A DNA stretch of 15,741 nucleotides from CAIZQW01 sp964459675 (GTDB lineage Bacteria; Verrucomicrobiota; Kiritimatiellia; RFP12; UBA1067): assembly GCA_964459675.1 (NCBI GenBank), contig CAYWNP010000057.1, positions 1-15,741 on the forward strand, given 5' to 3'. The stretch's first letter is position 1. Each line of letters starts with the position of its first letter. Of the stretch, positions 6,731 to 15,079 are shown in pieces. A program made the position numbers and the translations under genes. Under the pieces are notes generated by a model. It made no database searches and was not told the DNA's origin. It saw nothing but the letters and a program-made list of their open reading frames with translations.

Positions 6731-7486
6731 GTGCCAAGGACTAACTATAGTTTAAGTTTTGTACTCGCGCTCATCTTCCACGGGATCGCATTAATATTTA
6801 TTGGTGTGGCTGTCACGTTTAACAAGCTGGAAGAGCGTGAATTGCCGATGCATCCGGATAGCGTGACTCTCTCTCTTGTTGAAGACCTATTGACCGATAC
6901 CCCTTCCCCGAAAAGCGCCGACACCGCCCCGCGCCCGGAGCAGGATAACAAACTGGAGTTTCTACGCATGCCGATCCCCCTCGTGCAAGCGCCCTCATTT
7001 GAGGATCTTTCAAGCGATACTGTCGAGATCCCTAAACACCCGTACCCTGACTTTTCGCCACCGCCGCCGACGATGATGAATGATCCACCAACGGCCCTTC
7101 CTGACAAACTGATCATGCCCAAGCTCGCCACGATCCTCGCATCCCAGGAGACCACCGACCCCTCCTCCACACACTCCGGCTCAACAGGGGGCATGTTGCA
7201 GGGTGTTCTCGTCCCCCCAACAACGAAGGATCAATCCGTCCGCCCGAAATATCCGATGGCTTCACGCCGGCGCGGAGAAGAAGGTCGTGTTATCGTAGAT
7301 GTCATGGTGAGTCGAGAAGGGAAACCCCAGCGTGTCACGCTTGTCTCTTCAAGTGGATTTAAAGAGCTGGATCGCGCAGCTGAAGAGGCTGTTTCAACGA
7401 CTCTTTTTATTCCAGGAGAGCGTAACGGGAAGACGGTCGAGGCCACAGCCCGTATAGCAATCCAATTCCAATTAAAACCGAACTAA
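6731..7486 (+). CDS. tonB: TonB-family energy transducer
   Basis: A 251-residue protein in the order expected of TonB: an N-terminal membrane helix (about 6-30) containing a His (LIFHG, His17) like the conserved His of E. coli TonB; a proline-rich periplasmic spacer (about 57-125, including DFSPPPPTMMNDPP); and a C-terminal TonB domain (about 168-249) with RPKYP, EGRVIVDVMVSREGKP and the final LFIPGERNGKTVEATARI segment. It would carry energy from ExbB-ExbD to outer-membrane receptors, though no receptor gene lies nearby. The start is a GTG at 6731; the nearest in-frame ATG (codon 40) would remove the membrane helix. The only purine-rich site, GAGGAG at 6705-6710, is 20 nt away, so translation probably depends on coupling to exbD. 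A TolA-like role cannot be excluded, but the TonB C-terminal motifs are clear. Confidence 0.88.
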   Translation: MPRTNYSLSFVLALIFHGIALIFIGVAVTFNKLEERELPMHPDSVTLSLVEDLLTDTPSPKSADTAPRPEQDNKLEFLRMPIPLVQAPSFEDLSSDTVEIPKHPYPDFSPPPPTMMNDPPTALPDKLIMPKLATILASQETTDPSSTHSGSTGGMLQGVLVPPTTKDQSVRPKYPMASRRRGEEGRVIVDVMVSREGKPQRVTLVSSSGFKELDRAAEEAVSTTLFIPGERNGKTVEATARIAIQFQLKPN

Positions 7487-7528
7487 TTTTTACAGCAATA
7501 ACTTTTGGGTTTAAACGTTTATTTAAGC

Positions 7529-8131
7529 ATGAAACTGTTAAATTCTCTTTTTCTGAGTATCGCATCGTGTTTTCTCGTAACACCCTTGGCCTTTGGTGAA
7601 CCCACCGAACCCCCTCCGCGTCACATGCCTGGACACCCTCCATCGATGGGATCACGTGGACATGGCTCTTCATCCAATACATTGGTGAGAGGCAGCAGTG
7701 GTTTTTGGCTTGAACGGAAGGTCACGAATCCCGAGTTCATGAAGAAGTTGGGTATTACCGAGGAACAGTCGACTAAGCTTCGGGAAGCCTGGAAACTCAT
7801 CCAAGATGAAAGCTCAAAGATTGAAGAGGAAATTCACCTGCTTGCGCGTCAACAAGCTGAGCACCTCAAGAAGGCCCTGGCGGAAGAAGGTTCTGATACC
7901 TCTTCGGTCATGGAGGTGATCGAGAAGATTGGGAAACTCAGGACTGAACAGGCCAAACTGGCCATGAAACGGGTGATTCTGATCCGTGACCACTTGACGC
8001 CTGAACAGCGGAAATTACTTGGCAAAACGGTTGAAGAGGATCAAAAGAAATGGCGCGCAGGACGCGAAGAGCCTCCACGCCGCCGGGTAGTGGGTCCAGG
8101 GTCCCAGCCACCCGCGCCTGAAAAAAAATAA
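7529..8131 (+). CDS. Spy/CpxP-like periplasmic protein
   Basis: A 200-residue secreted protein. Residues 1-23 are a Sec signal peptide (MKLLNSLFLSIASCFLV core, likely cut after LAFG). A Pro/His/Met-rich linker follows (about 24-50, with PPPRHMPGHPPSMGSRGHG), then a mostly helical domain (about 60-175) with LGITEEQ at 74-80 and LTPEQRKLL at 156-164, the paired LTxxQ-type motifs of the Spy/CpxP family. Such proteins act as periplasmic chaperones or metal sensors. A basic, proline-rich tail ends the protein. The ATG at 7529 is chosen over a TTG at 7505 because the signal peptide starts there; neither has a clear Shine-Dalgarno. It follows tonB by 42 bp in the same direction with no terminator seen, and may be the last gene of that operon. 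It is convergent with larB, only 9 bp apart. Confidence 0.72.
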   Translation: MKLLNSLFLSIASCFLVTPLAFGEPTEPPPRHMPGHPPSMGSRGHGSSSNTLVRGSSGFWLERKVTNPEFMKKLGITEEQSTKLREAWKLIQDESSKIEEEIHLLARQQAEHLKKALAEEGSDTSSVMEVIEKIGKLRTEQAKLAMKRVILIRDHLTPEQRKLLGKTVEEDQKKWRAGREEPPRRRVVGPGSQPPAPEKK

Positions 8132-8140
8132 AAAAGTCAC

Positions 8141-8809
8141 TCAGGAGCGTGTGGCTAGGCGATTGATCTGCGCAGCAGCAACACCCGCTCCGAAGCCGTT
8201 ATCAATATTGACCACGGTGACGCCAGACGCACAGGAGTTGAGCATTCCCAAAAGAGCGGCAATTCCACCGAAACTGGCTCCATAGCCAATGCTCGTCGGG
8301 CATGCAATCACAGGAATATCCGTCAAGCCCCCGACTACCGAAGGGAGAGCCCCTTCCATTCCTGCAACGACGACAATCGCGTGTGCACCTGAAAAACAGT
8401 CCACCCGCGAAATCAGACGATGGAGTCCCGCAACCCCCACATCATACAGGCGCTCCACCTTTGCTCCCATCCGTTCGGCAGTCACGGCGGCCTCTTCAGC
8501 AACCGGCAGATCAGATGTCCCGGCGCAAACCACAACCACTTTACCTTTCTCTTCAGGTAAGGGCAAAATATCGCAGGTGAGAATACGTGCCTCTTTTAGA
8601 TAGGCTGCCGTGGGAAGTTCAAGCACGATGGCCGCGGCTTGCTCGGGGGTGATACGCGTTGCAAAGGCGTTTTGTCCAGCAGCGTGGAGAGCCCTTACAA
8701 TCGCGACAATCTGCTCAGGGGTCTTTCCAGCGCCATAAATAACCTCAGACAACCCTCTTCTGCGAAGGCGATCAAGGTCGGGCTTTGCAAAATGGAGATC
8801 AGTATCCAC
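8141..8809 (-). CDS. larB: LarB, nickel-pincer cofactor biosynthesis carboxylase/hydrolase
   Basis: A 222-residue protein of the LarB family, which carboxylates and hydrolyses nicotinic acid adenine dinucleotide to pyridinium-3,5-dicarboxylate mononucleotide, the first step to the nickel pincer cofactor of lactate racemase-type enzymes. The PurE-like domain (about 85-215) shows VVVVCAGTSDLPVAEEA, YDVGVAGLHR, VVVAGMEGALPSVVGGL, CPTSIGYGASFGG and NSCASGVTVVNIDNGFGAG; the Cys in NSCASG is the conserved residue implicated in catalysis. The start is a GTG at 8809, two bases after the glyS stop, so translation is coupled. The next in-frame upstream stop is only 11 codons further, so the N-terminus is about 30 residues shorter than I expect for LarB: the usual leading helix is missing while the FAKPDLDR and GKTPEQI segments remain. 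No larA, larC or larE is in the window. Confidence 0.88.
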   Translation of the reverse strand: MDTDLHFAKPDLDRLRRRGLSEVIYGAGKTPEQIVAIVRALHAAGQNAFATRITPEQAAAIVLELPTAAYLKEARILTCDILPLPEEKGKVVVVCAGTSDLPVAEEAAVTAERMGAKVERLYDVGVAGLHRLISRVDCFSGAHAIVVVAGMEGALPSVVGGLTDIPVIACPTSIGYGASFGGIAALLGMLNSCASGVTVVNIDNGFGAGVAAAQINRLATRS

Positions 8810-8811
8810 GA

Positions 8812-10581
8812 CTAGTAGAGAGCTTCTTCGATTTTCGTTTTAAGCTGCTGGAGCGTTAAGCGCTCTTGCTGCATCGAATCACGCTCACGAACGGTAAAGG
8901 TACCATCTTCCATCGTCTGGAAATCAACCGTGACACACCACGGCGTGCCAATCTCATCCTGACGACGGTAACGGCGTCCAATGGCGCCACTCTCATCCCA
9001 GAAGGCGGAGTAACGACGGCGCAGGTGTTCAAAGATTTCACGAGCCTTTCCGTAGAGCTCTGGCTTGTTTTTAACGAGCGGGAAAACAGCCACCTTCACA
9101 GGGGCAATACGGGGACTGAAGTGCATGACGACACGGATGTCTTCCTTGCCCTTTTCATCCACCAGTTTCTGTTCCTCATACGCATTGCAGAGGAGCGCCA
9201 GCATCATACGATCAACACCCGCTGAGGGCTCGATCACATGCGGCAGATATTTTCCTTCAAACAATTTGGCCACAAAAACGTTGGCTGCCTCGGCATCTTT
9301 TCCTCTTGCTTGCCAATCGGCGACGACCTTGGCAATAAAGGCTGCCTTGGCACTCTCATCCAACTTAGCGGCAGCAAGCTTGAGAGGTTCATCAAAGACC
9401 TCCATGCTCTTGCCACTGTGTTTCTGGTGTTGAGAGAGGTCGAAATCGGAACGCGCGGCAATACCTTCCAGCTCCTGTACGCCAAAGGGGAAGCTATATT
9501 GGATGTCCACGCACGCACGCGCATAATGGGCGAGTTCGTCCGGCTTCTGCCAATATTCAACAAACGAGCTCTTGGGCAAACCGCAGGCCTCGATCCAATA
9601 TTTACGCTGTTCCACCCAGTATTTATGCCAGACTTCCCAACCCCAGTCATCTTGGGGCTGTGAGAGATCCGGAGTGTCTGCCATGGTCGTAACTTTACCA
9701 CAAATCAGTTGCACGGCCTCATCAGGGCGGATAAAAAACTCCAACTCCATCTGTTCAAATTCACGGGAGCGGAAGGTATAGTTGCGGGGGGTGACCTCAT
9801 TGCGGAACGACTTGCCCATCTGGGCAATACCAAAGGGCACACTCAACCGGCTCGTGGAATAGATGTTCGGGAACTGCGCAAAGATAGCTTGAGCAGTCTC
9901 TGGACGCAGATACGCGACATTGGCTGGGTCATCCACAGGACCGACGATCGTCTTAAACATCAAATTGAAGGGACGTGGCTCTGTCAGCTCGCCGCCACAA
10001 TAGGGACAGGGAGAGCTCTTGGACTCCTCAGGTGTCCCTGCATTTGCAAAAAGTGAATAGAGTGCCTGAACCGACATGTACTGCTCAGGATTATCACGCA
10101 ACATTTCAACCGCTGCTGTGAGCACTTCTGGTTTTTGAACCGAGGGCAGATTGGGTGCAGCCCCCTGCCCCTTGCCCTTGCACCAGCTTGCAACTTTCCC
10201 CAGATCAGCCTTCTCATCAATCAATGTTTGCAAGGTTTGTCCGGCAACACTCTCCGAAAGAATATCCCAAATCTGATCGGCCCGCATGAGTTTTTTGCAG
10301 GAACGGCAGGTACACATGGGGTCTGAAAAGGTGTCCAGATGGCCAGAGGCCTTCCAGATGTTTGGATGCATGATAATGGTCGCATCAAGTCCGACCACAT
10401 CTTCACGCGTTCTAACCGTAAAGCGCCACCAATCTTCCTTGATGTTGCGCTTCATCTCACAGCCCATGGGCCCATAATCCCAGAAGCCATTGATTCCGCC
10501 ATAGACCTCTGAGCTATGAAAGATAAAACCGCGACGTTTACATAAGGATGAAATAACTTCTAAGCTGCTGGAGTCTGACAT
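8812..10581 (-). CDS. glyS: Glycyl-tRNA synthetase, single-chain (dimeric) type
   Basis: A 589-residue class II synthetase of the alpha2 type that charges tRNA-Gly. The N-terminal segment has the family signature VYGGINGFWDYGPMG (26-40). Class II motif 2 is SFRNEVTPRNYTFRSREFEQMELEFF in outline, with FRNE at 259-262; motif 3 is EPSAGVDRMM (451-460). Zinc-type cysteines occur as CTCRSC (90-95) and CPYCGG (192-197). NLMFKTIVGP and YLRPETAQAIF (about 206-234) are also typical. The anticodon-binding domain is at about 485-585 (APVKVAVFPLV, RRYRRQDEIGTPWCVTVD). Motif 3 usually reads EPSxGxDR, so this is intact. A GAGAGGA Shine-Dalgarno lies about 8 nt before the ATG. It follows rbfA by 46 bp and is nearly joined to larB. 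It is unrelated to the tetrameric GlyQ/GlyS type of proteobacteria; the alternative symbol glyQS would also be used. Confidence 0.95.
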   Translation of the reverse strand: MSDSSSLEVISSLCKRRGFIFHSSEVYGGINGFWDYGPMGCEMKRNIKEDWWRFTVRTREDVVGLDATIIMHPNIWKASGHLDTFSDPMCTCRSCKKLMRADQIWDILSESVAGQTLQTLIDEKADLGKVASWCKGKGQGAAPNLPSVQKPEVLTAAVEMLRDNPEQYMSVQALYSLFANAGTPEESKSSPCPYCGGELTEPRPFNLMFKTIVGPVDDPANVAYLRPETAQAIFAQFPNIYSTSRLSVPFGIAQMGKSFRNEVTPRNYTFRSREFEQMELEFFIRPDEAVQLICGKVTTMADTPDLSQPQDDWGWEVWHKYWVEQRKYWIEACGLPKSSFVEYWQKPDELAHYARACVDIQYSFPFGVQELEGIAARSDFDLSQHQKHSGKSMEVFDEPLKLAAAKLDESAKAAFIAKVVADWQARGKDAEAANVFVAKLFEGKYLPHVIEPSAGVDRMMLALLCNAYEEQKLVDEKGKEDIRVVMHFSPRIAPVKVAVFPLVKNKPELYGKAREIFEHLRRRYSAFWDESGAIGRRYRRQDEIGTPWCVTVDFQTMEDGTFTVRERDSMQQERLTLQQLKTKIEEALY

Positions 10582-10627
10582 ACAAGGATTCCTCTCTCTT
10601 CATCAGGTGTACTCGGTGAAAAAAGTT

Positions 10628-10999
10628 CTAGGGTGCTTGCTCGGAATTCTCGTCCTTCGGGATATCCAGTTGGTTAAGAATGTCGAGAACATGGTCGCCC
10701 TTTTCGACGGAGGCATCCAGGATGAATCGTAAACGGGGCGTATATTTTAACGACAGGTCACGATTGATGATGGATTGCAGAGCCTCTGCCTTTTGAGATA
10801 ACTTTCGCAGAATGGTGCCACGTTCATTACCAAAGATCGATACCGAGACCGTAGCATTCCGCAAGTTCCGGGACGTTTCAACATTGGTTATGGTCACGCA
10901 GGCCAGATTGATCGTGTCACCCGCAAAGACCTTGTAAAGGGCATCACCGATCTCACGGCGCAAGAGTGCATTCACACGTTCTAGACGATCAACAGACAT
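10628..10999 (-). CDS. rbfA: Ribosome-binding factor A
   Basis: A 123-residue protein of normal RbfA length with a KH-like fold, required for late 30S subunit maturation. The N-terminus RLERVNALLRREIGDAL is the conserved first helix, and the C-terminal KYTPRLRFILDASVEKGDHV (in outline, 85-104) is the family signature ending in a helix (LDILNQL). It is the third gene of the nusA-infB-rbfA set, 62 bp after infB. There is no purine-rich Shine-Dalgarno ahead of the ATG (the leader reads CACTTTTACCTCT), which is unlike infB and glyS, so it may depend on ribosomes coming from infB or initiate weakly. Confidence 0.95.
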   Translation of the reverse strand: MSVDRLERVNALLRREIGDALYKVFAGDTINLACVTITNVETSRNLRNATVSVSIFGNERGTILRKLSQKAEALQSIINRDLSLKYTPRLRFILDASVEKGDHVLDILNQLDIPKDENSEQAP

Positions 11000-11043
11000 A
11001 GAGGTAAAAGTGTTAAGGGTTTAATAAAGTCATGCGCCATGGG

Positions 11044-11056
11044 GCGGGTGACCCGC
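11044..11056 (-). other. Small hairpin between infB and rbfA
   Basis: GCGGG and CCCGC arms flank a 3-nt loop in the 62-bp infB-rbfA spacer. No U-run follows on the minus strand, so it is not an intrinsic terminator. It might stabilise or mark a processing point in the message. Confidence 0.3.
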
Positions 11057-11061
11057 ACGTT

Positions 11062-13773
11062 TTAGAGCGTACGGGGCAACTCCTCCAGCACATAGCATTC
11101 AATGGTATCGCCAACCTGAAAATCTTCAAAGCCATTGAAGAAGATACCGCACTCCTGAGAACCATTGACTTCAGACACTTCATTCTGGAAGTGCTTAAGC
11201 GCGGAAAGTTTGCCATCCCAGATCTTCTCCTTTTTACGGAAGATGCGATAGCGGGCATCTGCACGCAGGACACCGTCCAACATCTGAGAGCCAGCAATAC
11301 GTCCAGTTTTACCAATATCAAATGCCGCCTTGATTTCGGCATGGCCACGAATGGCTTCCTTGAACTCGGGTGGTAGAAGATCCAACATACGTTGTTTGAC
11401 GAAATCGAGCAACTCATAGATGATTCGGAAGGTGCTGACGCGTACCCCATCATGTCGCGCCTGCTGTTGAACACCTGTTTCGCAGGCCACGTTAAAGCCC
11501 AGGACCAACGCCTTGCCCGCACCCGCCTTATTAATGTCGGTCGCCGAGATATTACCAATCGCACTCGTGACGACATTCATGGTCACCTTTTCACTCTTGA
11601 TATCCTTGAGTGCCTCAACAATCGCTTCAGCCGAGCCTTGTGTGTCAGCCTTGACAATCACCGCGAGTTCACGCTTTTGACTCTCCTTCATCTGGCTCAT
11701 CAAAGCATCCAGCGAGGTTGCCTTGGAACTGACGAGTTCGGTCTGCTTGCGCTCTTCCGATAGACGTTCAGCTAAATTGCGGGCCCGTTTTTCATTCAAC
11801 ATCACGCGGAATTCCACGCCAGCTTCTGGCACGCCCGAAAGGCCCATGCACTTCACAGCTGTTGCGGGACCCGCCGACTTCACGCGACGGCCACGATCAT
11901 CAATCAGACCACGTATGCGTCCGAAATGTTCGCCACACAGGATAATATCGCCAACACTCAGCGTTCCGCCAGAAACCAGCAACGTCGCTGTTGGCCCCAA
12001 GCCCTGTTCGAGCTGAGCTTCAATCACATAGCCGTTTGCACGGCGGGAAGGATTGGCCATCAGTTCGAGAACATCTGCTTGCAACAAAATCATTTCAAGG
12101 AGATGGTCAATACCTGCACCCGTGATGGCAGAAACTTCGGTACAGATCACATCGCCACCCCATTCTTCAGGTGTCAAACCCTCACCTTGAAGCATTTGAC
12201 GTACGCGATCTGGTTTTGCTGTCGGCAAGTCACATTTATTAAGGGCGATCAAAATTTGAACACCGGCTTGCTGGGCCTGCTTAATCACTTCGCGTGTTTG
12301 CGGCATGATACCATCATCTGCAGCAATGATAATGACTGCAATATCCGTCAGGCTGGCGCCACGTGCGCGCATTGCCGAGAAGGCTGCATGGCCAGGGGTA
12401 TCCAAGAAGGTGATCTTGCGTCCATTGACCTCTACCGTGTAGGCGCCAATGTGCTGGGTGATTCCGCCCGCTTCGCCTGAGGCGACCCGCGTATTGCGAA
12501 TGCGATCCATGAGCGATGTTTTGCCATGGTCAACGTGGCCCAGGAACGTCACGACCGGAGGACGCATCATCAGCTCTTCCGGCTTGTCTTCTGGAATCGC
12601 ATCATCTGCATCGTCGCTGCGCAGGACAGGCTTACGCTCATTCGACCGTTTCTGGCGTTCAATTTCAATCTTATAGCCATACTTGTCGGCAATCTTTTGG
12701 GCGACTTCAATCTCAACACGCTGATTAATGGAAGCAAGGATGTTCAATTGCATTAAATCAGCGATCAACCGATTGGGGCGCAACCCGAGTTGTTCAGCCA
12801 ACTCTTTGACCATGACAGCGCCACGCAGCAGGATGACACGGTCGGGCGCTGTTTCCTGGGGAGAAGGTGGTGCTACGGGCACCTGTGTCGGGCGAGGACC
12901 TGTTCCACGCAAGGGCGCGCCTTGAGGCGAACTCTGTTGGAATGAGGATGGGCCTCGGGATCCCTGTTGGAAACCGCCTTGGGGTCCGCGCTGCAGAGGT
13001 GGTTGACCACTCCGGGGCGAAAAAGGTTGGGCGGGGCGGGGCGGTGTAAGCCGCTTAGCCTCTGCATCCTTATCCTTCTGGGGAATCGCACGAATGTTTT
13101 TAGAAGATTCTGTCTTGGTAAAGCGACCGATAAAGGGAGCAGCAAGGACCTCTTCAGGATCCAGTTCCTCTTCCGGTGGAGGTGGAAGGGGGCGACGCGG
13201 TTGTTTCGAGGCCGCACCTTTTGTCTTGTCAGCCGCATGTTGTTTGCCAGCATGACCATCAGCAGACTGTTCAGCTGTCTCTGGGGTGGCTTCTTCAACA
13301 GGGGTTGAGGTATCCAGAACAGCGACTGGCTCCGGATTCACGACGGGCAAGGGCTTTGTATCTGCCCCTTTCTTAGCAACCTTCTTCTCGGTGCGTTCAG
13401 GTGTCTCAGGTGCAACAGTAACGACTGGCGTCTCAGGAAGTGCCACGATTGTCGATCCCGCGCTGGGTTTCCCCTTCTTGCGCGAATCCATATCATGTGC
13501 GCGAGTGCGATTACGTTCCAGCATATCGCGTTCAGCCTTCAAGCTTTCACGACTTGCCGAAGCAGCCTTTTCACGCTTCTCAGCCAACTTGGTTGCCAAA
13601 GCTGACGACTCATCACTTTTTTCGCGTTTTGCGAAAACATCCTGCAATTTTTTTGCATCCGAGGTTTCTAACTTGGTCAGAACAGAATCCGCGTCAAAGC
13701 CGAGCTCATTCGCCTGTTTAAGAACCTCACTACTGGATATGTGGAGCTTTTTTGCTAACTCGTAAACTCTCAT
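11062..13773 (-). CDS. infB: Translation initiation factor IF-2
   Basis: A 903-residue IF-2, the GTPase that brings initiator tRNA to the 30S subunit. Residues 1-50 form an IF2N domain (RVYELAKKLHISSSEVL). Residues 51-305 are a low-complexity stretch: a charged helical part (51-100), then Pro/Thr/Ala-rich, and Gln/Gly/Pro-rich (245-300). A second IF2N-type domain is at about 310-365. The G domain begins near 405, with G1 GHVDHGKT (412-419), G2 GGITQHIGAY (436-445), G3 DTPGH (458-462), G4 NKCD (512-515) and G5 SAI (548-550). Domains II to IV follow, ending in the C-terminal tRNA-binding barrel (VLRADARYRIFR). An AGGAG site 8 nt upstream, inside the end of nusA, supports the ATG at 13773. Only 3 bp separate it from nusA, with no ylxR-type gene between. 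Confidence 0.97.
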   Translation of the reverse strand: MRVYELAKKLHISSSEVLKQANELGFDADSVLTKLETSDAKKLQDVFAKREKSDESSALATKLAEKREKAASASRESLKAERDMLERNRTRAHDMDSRKKGKPSAGSTIVALPETPVVTVAPETPERTEKKVAKKGADTKPLPVVNPEPVAVLDTSTPVEEATPETAEQSADGHAGKQHAADKTKGAASKQPRRPLPPPPEEELDPEEVLAAPFIGRFTKTESSKNIRAIPQKDKDAEAKRLTPPRPAQPFSPRSGQPPLQRGPQGGFQQGSRGPSSFQQSSPQGAPLRGTGPRPTQVPVAPPSPQETAPDRVILLRGAVMVKELAEQLGLRPNRLIADLMQLNILASINQRVEIEVAQKIADKYGYKIEIERQKRSNERKPVLRSDDADDAIPEDKPEELMMRPPVVTFLGHVDHGKTSLMDRIRNTRVASGEAGGITQHIGAYTVEVNGRKITFLDTPGHAAFSAMRARGASLTDIAVIIIAADDGIMPQTREVIKQAQQAGVQILIALNKCDLPTAKPDRVRQMLQGEGLTPEEWGGDVICTEVSAITGAGIDHLLEMILLQADVLELMANPSRRANGYVIEAQLEQGLGPTATLLVSGGTLSVGDIILCGEHFGRIRGLIDDRGRRVKSAGPATAVKCMGLSGVPEAGVEFRVMLNEKRARNLAERLSEERKQTELVSSKATSLDALMSQMKESQKRELAVIVKADTQGSAEAIVEALKDIKSEKVTMNVVTSAIGNISATDINKAGAGKALVLGFNVACETGVQQQARHDGVRVSTFRIIYELLDFVKQRMLDLLPPEFKEAIRGHAEIKAAFDIGKTGRIAGSQMLDGVLRADARYRIFRKKEKIWDGKLSALKHFQNEVSEVNGSQECGIFFNGFEDFQVGDTIECYVLEELPRTL

Positions 13774-13776
13774 GAA

Positions 13777-15042
13777 TTATTCTCCTGACTCCTCAGCAAC
13801 AACACCACTTGCCGCCTGCGCGGCAGCCCAAATTCCACGAACCGTCTGTTCATCAAGACCTGTCACCTGTTGCAGATAGGGGATGTCAGCCTCCATAATG
13901 CCTTCGGTTGTCAAGAAGCCATTAGAAACAAGCGTTGTAGCAACCTCTTCCGAAATATCAAGAACCTCAGCCAATTCTTCAATTGCGCCTTCACGTTGCG
14001 ACTCAAAGGAGACGGGTTCGCCAGACTTCTGAATGTCCACGCGCCAGCCAGTTAACTTTGAGGTAAGGCGGACATTCTGTCCATGCTTACCGATCGCCAA
14101 CGAAAGCTGATCAGGTGCAACAATCACCTTGACTGCGCGAACGCCCAGCTCGTCAATCGAGATGCTCTCTAGGCGTGCTGGAGCCAAGGCTTGCGTCACA
14201 TAGAGCTTAATGTCATCATTATAGCGAACAATGTCAATTTTTTCGCCGTTGAGTTCACGGACGATGTTACGAACACGTACACCACGAAGCCCAACGCACG
14301 CCCCTACTGGATCGACCTTCTCATCGAGCGTTTTCACGGCGATTTTTGAGCGGAACCCTGGGTCACGAGCAACGCCCATGACTTCCACGATTCCGTCAGC
14401 AATTTCGGAAACTTCAAGGCGAAACAGCGTTTTAACAAATTCAGGGCAGGCACGGGAGAGTGTGATTGCAGGACCGCTCGTGTTGGTCTGAACACGATGG
14501 ATATAGGCGCGAATCCGATCGCCAATATTGTATTCCTCTGTCGGAATTCTTTCTTTTGCCGGCAGAATAGCCTCTGTCTTGCCTAAATCAACGATAATGT
14601 CGCGATGGGCGATTTGACGAATCGTTCCACTGACAATATCGCCAATGCGGTCTTTATACTCGTCATACACATTCTTCCGCTCAGCCTCACGAATCTTCTG
14701 AAGGATCATCTGGCGGGCGGTTTGCGCTGCGATACGACCCAGCTTTGCAGGCGGGATTTCGACATCAAGCGTTTCTCCCAGTTTGACATCTTTTTTGAGT
14801 TTTCGCGCATTGCGAAGGGAAATAAATCCTAAGCCTGTGTCCTCATCAGAAACAAGTGCTGGGTCAAACGCCTTGAGTGCGAAGCTCTTACGGTCAATTT
14901 CAATACGCAGATCGTTTGAAACTTCCATACTCTTACGGGCGGCCTGATGAATCGCAGATTCAATCGCCTGGATGATAATTTCACGGTTAACACCGCGATC
15001 ACGCTCCAAATAACTGATAATAGAAGACAACTCATTGTTCAT
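13777..15042 (-). CDS. nusA: Transcription termination/antitermination factor NusA
   Basis: A 421-residue NusA, which binds RNA polymerase and modulates pausing, termination and antitermination. The N-terminal polymerase-binding domain spans about 1-125. An S1 domain follows (about 130-195, GDIVSGTIRQIAHRDIIVDL in outline). KH1 (about 228-275) has VGACVGLRGVRVRNI; KH2 (about 300-345) has LAIGKHGQNVRLTSKLTGW. A single helix-hairpin-helix stretch (about 372-412, NGFLTTEGIMEAD and VTGLDEQTV) makes the C-terminus shorter than the two acidic repeats of E. coli NusA. The ATG at 15042 is preferred to a TTG eight codons upstream because GAAAGGCGG lies at Shine-Dalgarno distance before it. It is the first gene of the minus-strand operon, directly behind its own promoter and a terminator-like hairpin; rimP, its usual upstream neighbour, is absent. 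Confidence 0.95.
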   Translation of the reverse strand: MNNELSSIISYLERDRGVNREIIIQAIESAIHQAARKSMEVSNDLRIEIDRKSFALKAFDPALVSDEDTGLGFISLRNARKLKKDVKLGETLDVEIPPAKLGRIAAQTARQMILQKIREAERKNVYDEYKDRIGDIVSGTIRQIAHRDIIVDLGKTEAILPAKERIPTEEYNIGDRIRAYIHRVQTNTSGPAITLSRACPEFVKTLFRLEVSEIADGIVEVMGVARDPGFRSKIAVKTLDEKVDPVGACVGLRGVRVRNIVRELNGEKIDIVRYNDDIKLYVTQALAPARLESISIDELGVRAVKVIVAPDQLSLAIGKHGQNVRLTSKLTGWRVDIQKSGEPVSFESQREGAIEELAEVLDISEEVATTLVSNGFLTTEGIMEADIPYLQQVTGLDEQTVRGIWAAAQAASGVVAEESGE

Positions 15043-15079
15043 CGCTAACCGCCTTTCACATGTCAAGGTTCATGCCAAC

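Noticed and set aside
6726..6755. ATG at 6726 overlapping the exbD stop as an alternative start for tonB
   Set aside because: It is out of frame with tonB and stops after 9 codons; the GTG at 6731 is the only start that keeps the membrane helix.
8116..8137. Long A-run on the plus strand (U-run for the minus strand) at the end of the Spy-like gene, as a terminator for larB
   Set aside because: The run reads 14 T of 15 on the minus strand right after larB, but I could find no stable stem before it (only a 3-bp CAC/GTG), and the bases are Lys codons of the convergent gene.
12880..13060. Gln/Gly/Pro-rich stretch inside infB as a tandem repeat element
   Set aside because: There is no regular repeat unit at the DNA level; low-complexity linkers are normal in the IF-2 N-terminal half.
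13286..13765. Long open frame on the plus strand opposite the infB N-terminal region
   Set aside because: It mirrors the Ala/Lys/Glu-rich infB sequence, has no ribosome binding site, and the infB protein is unmistakable; it is an antisense shadow.
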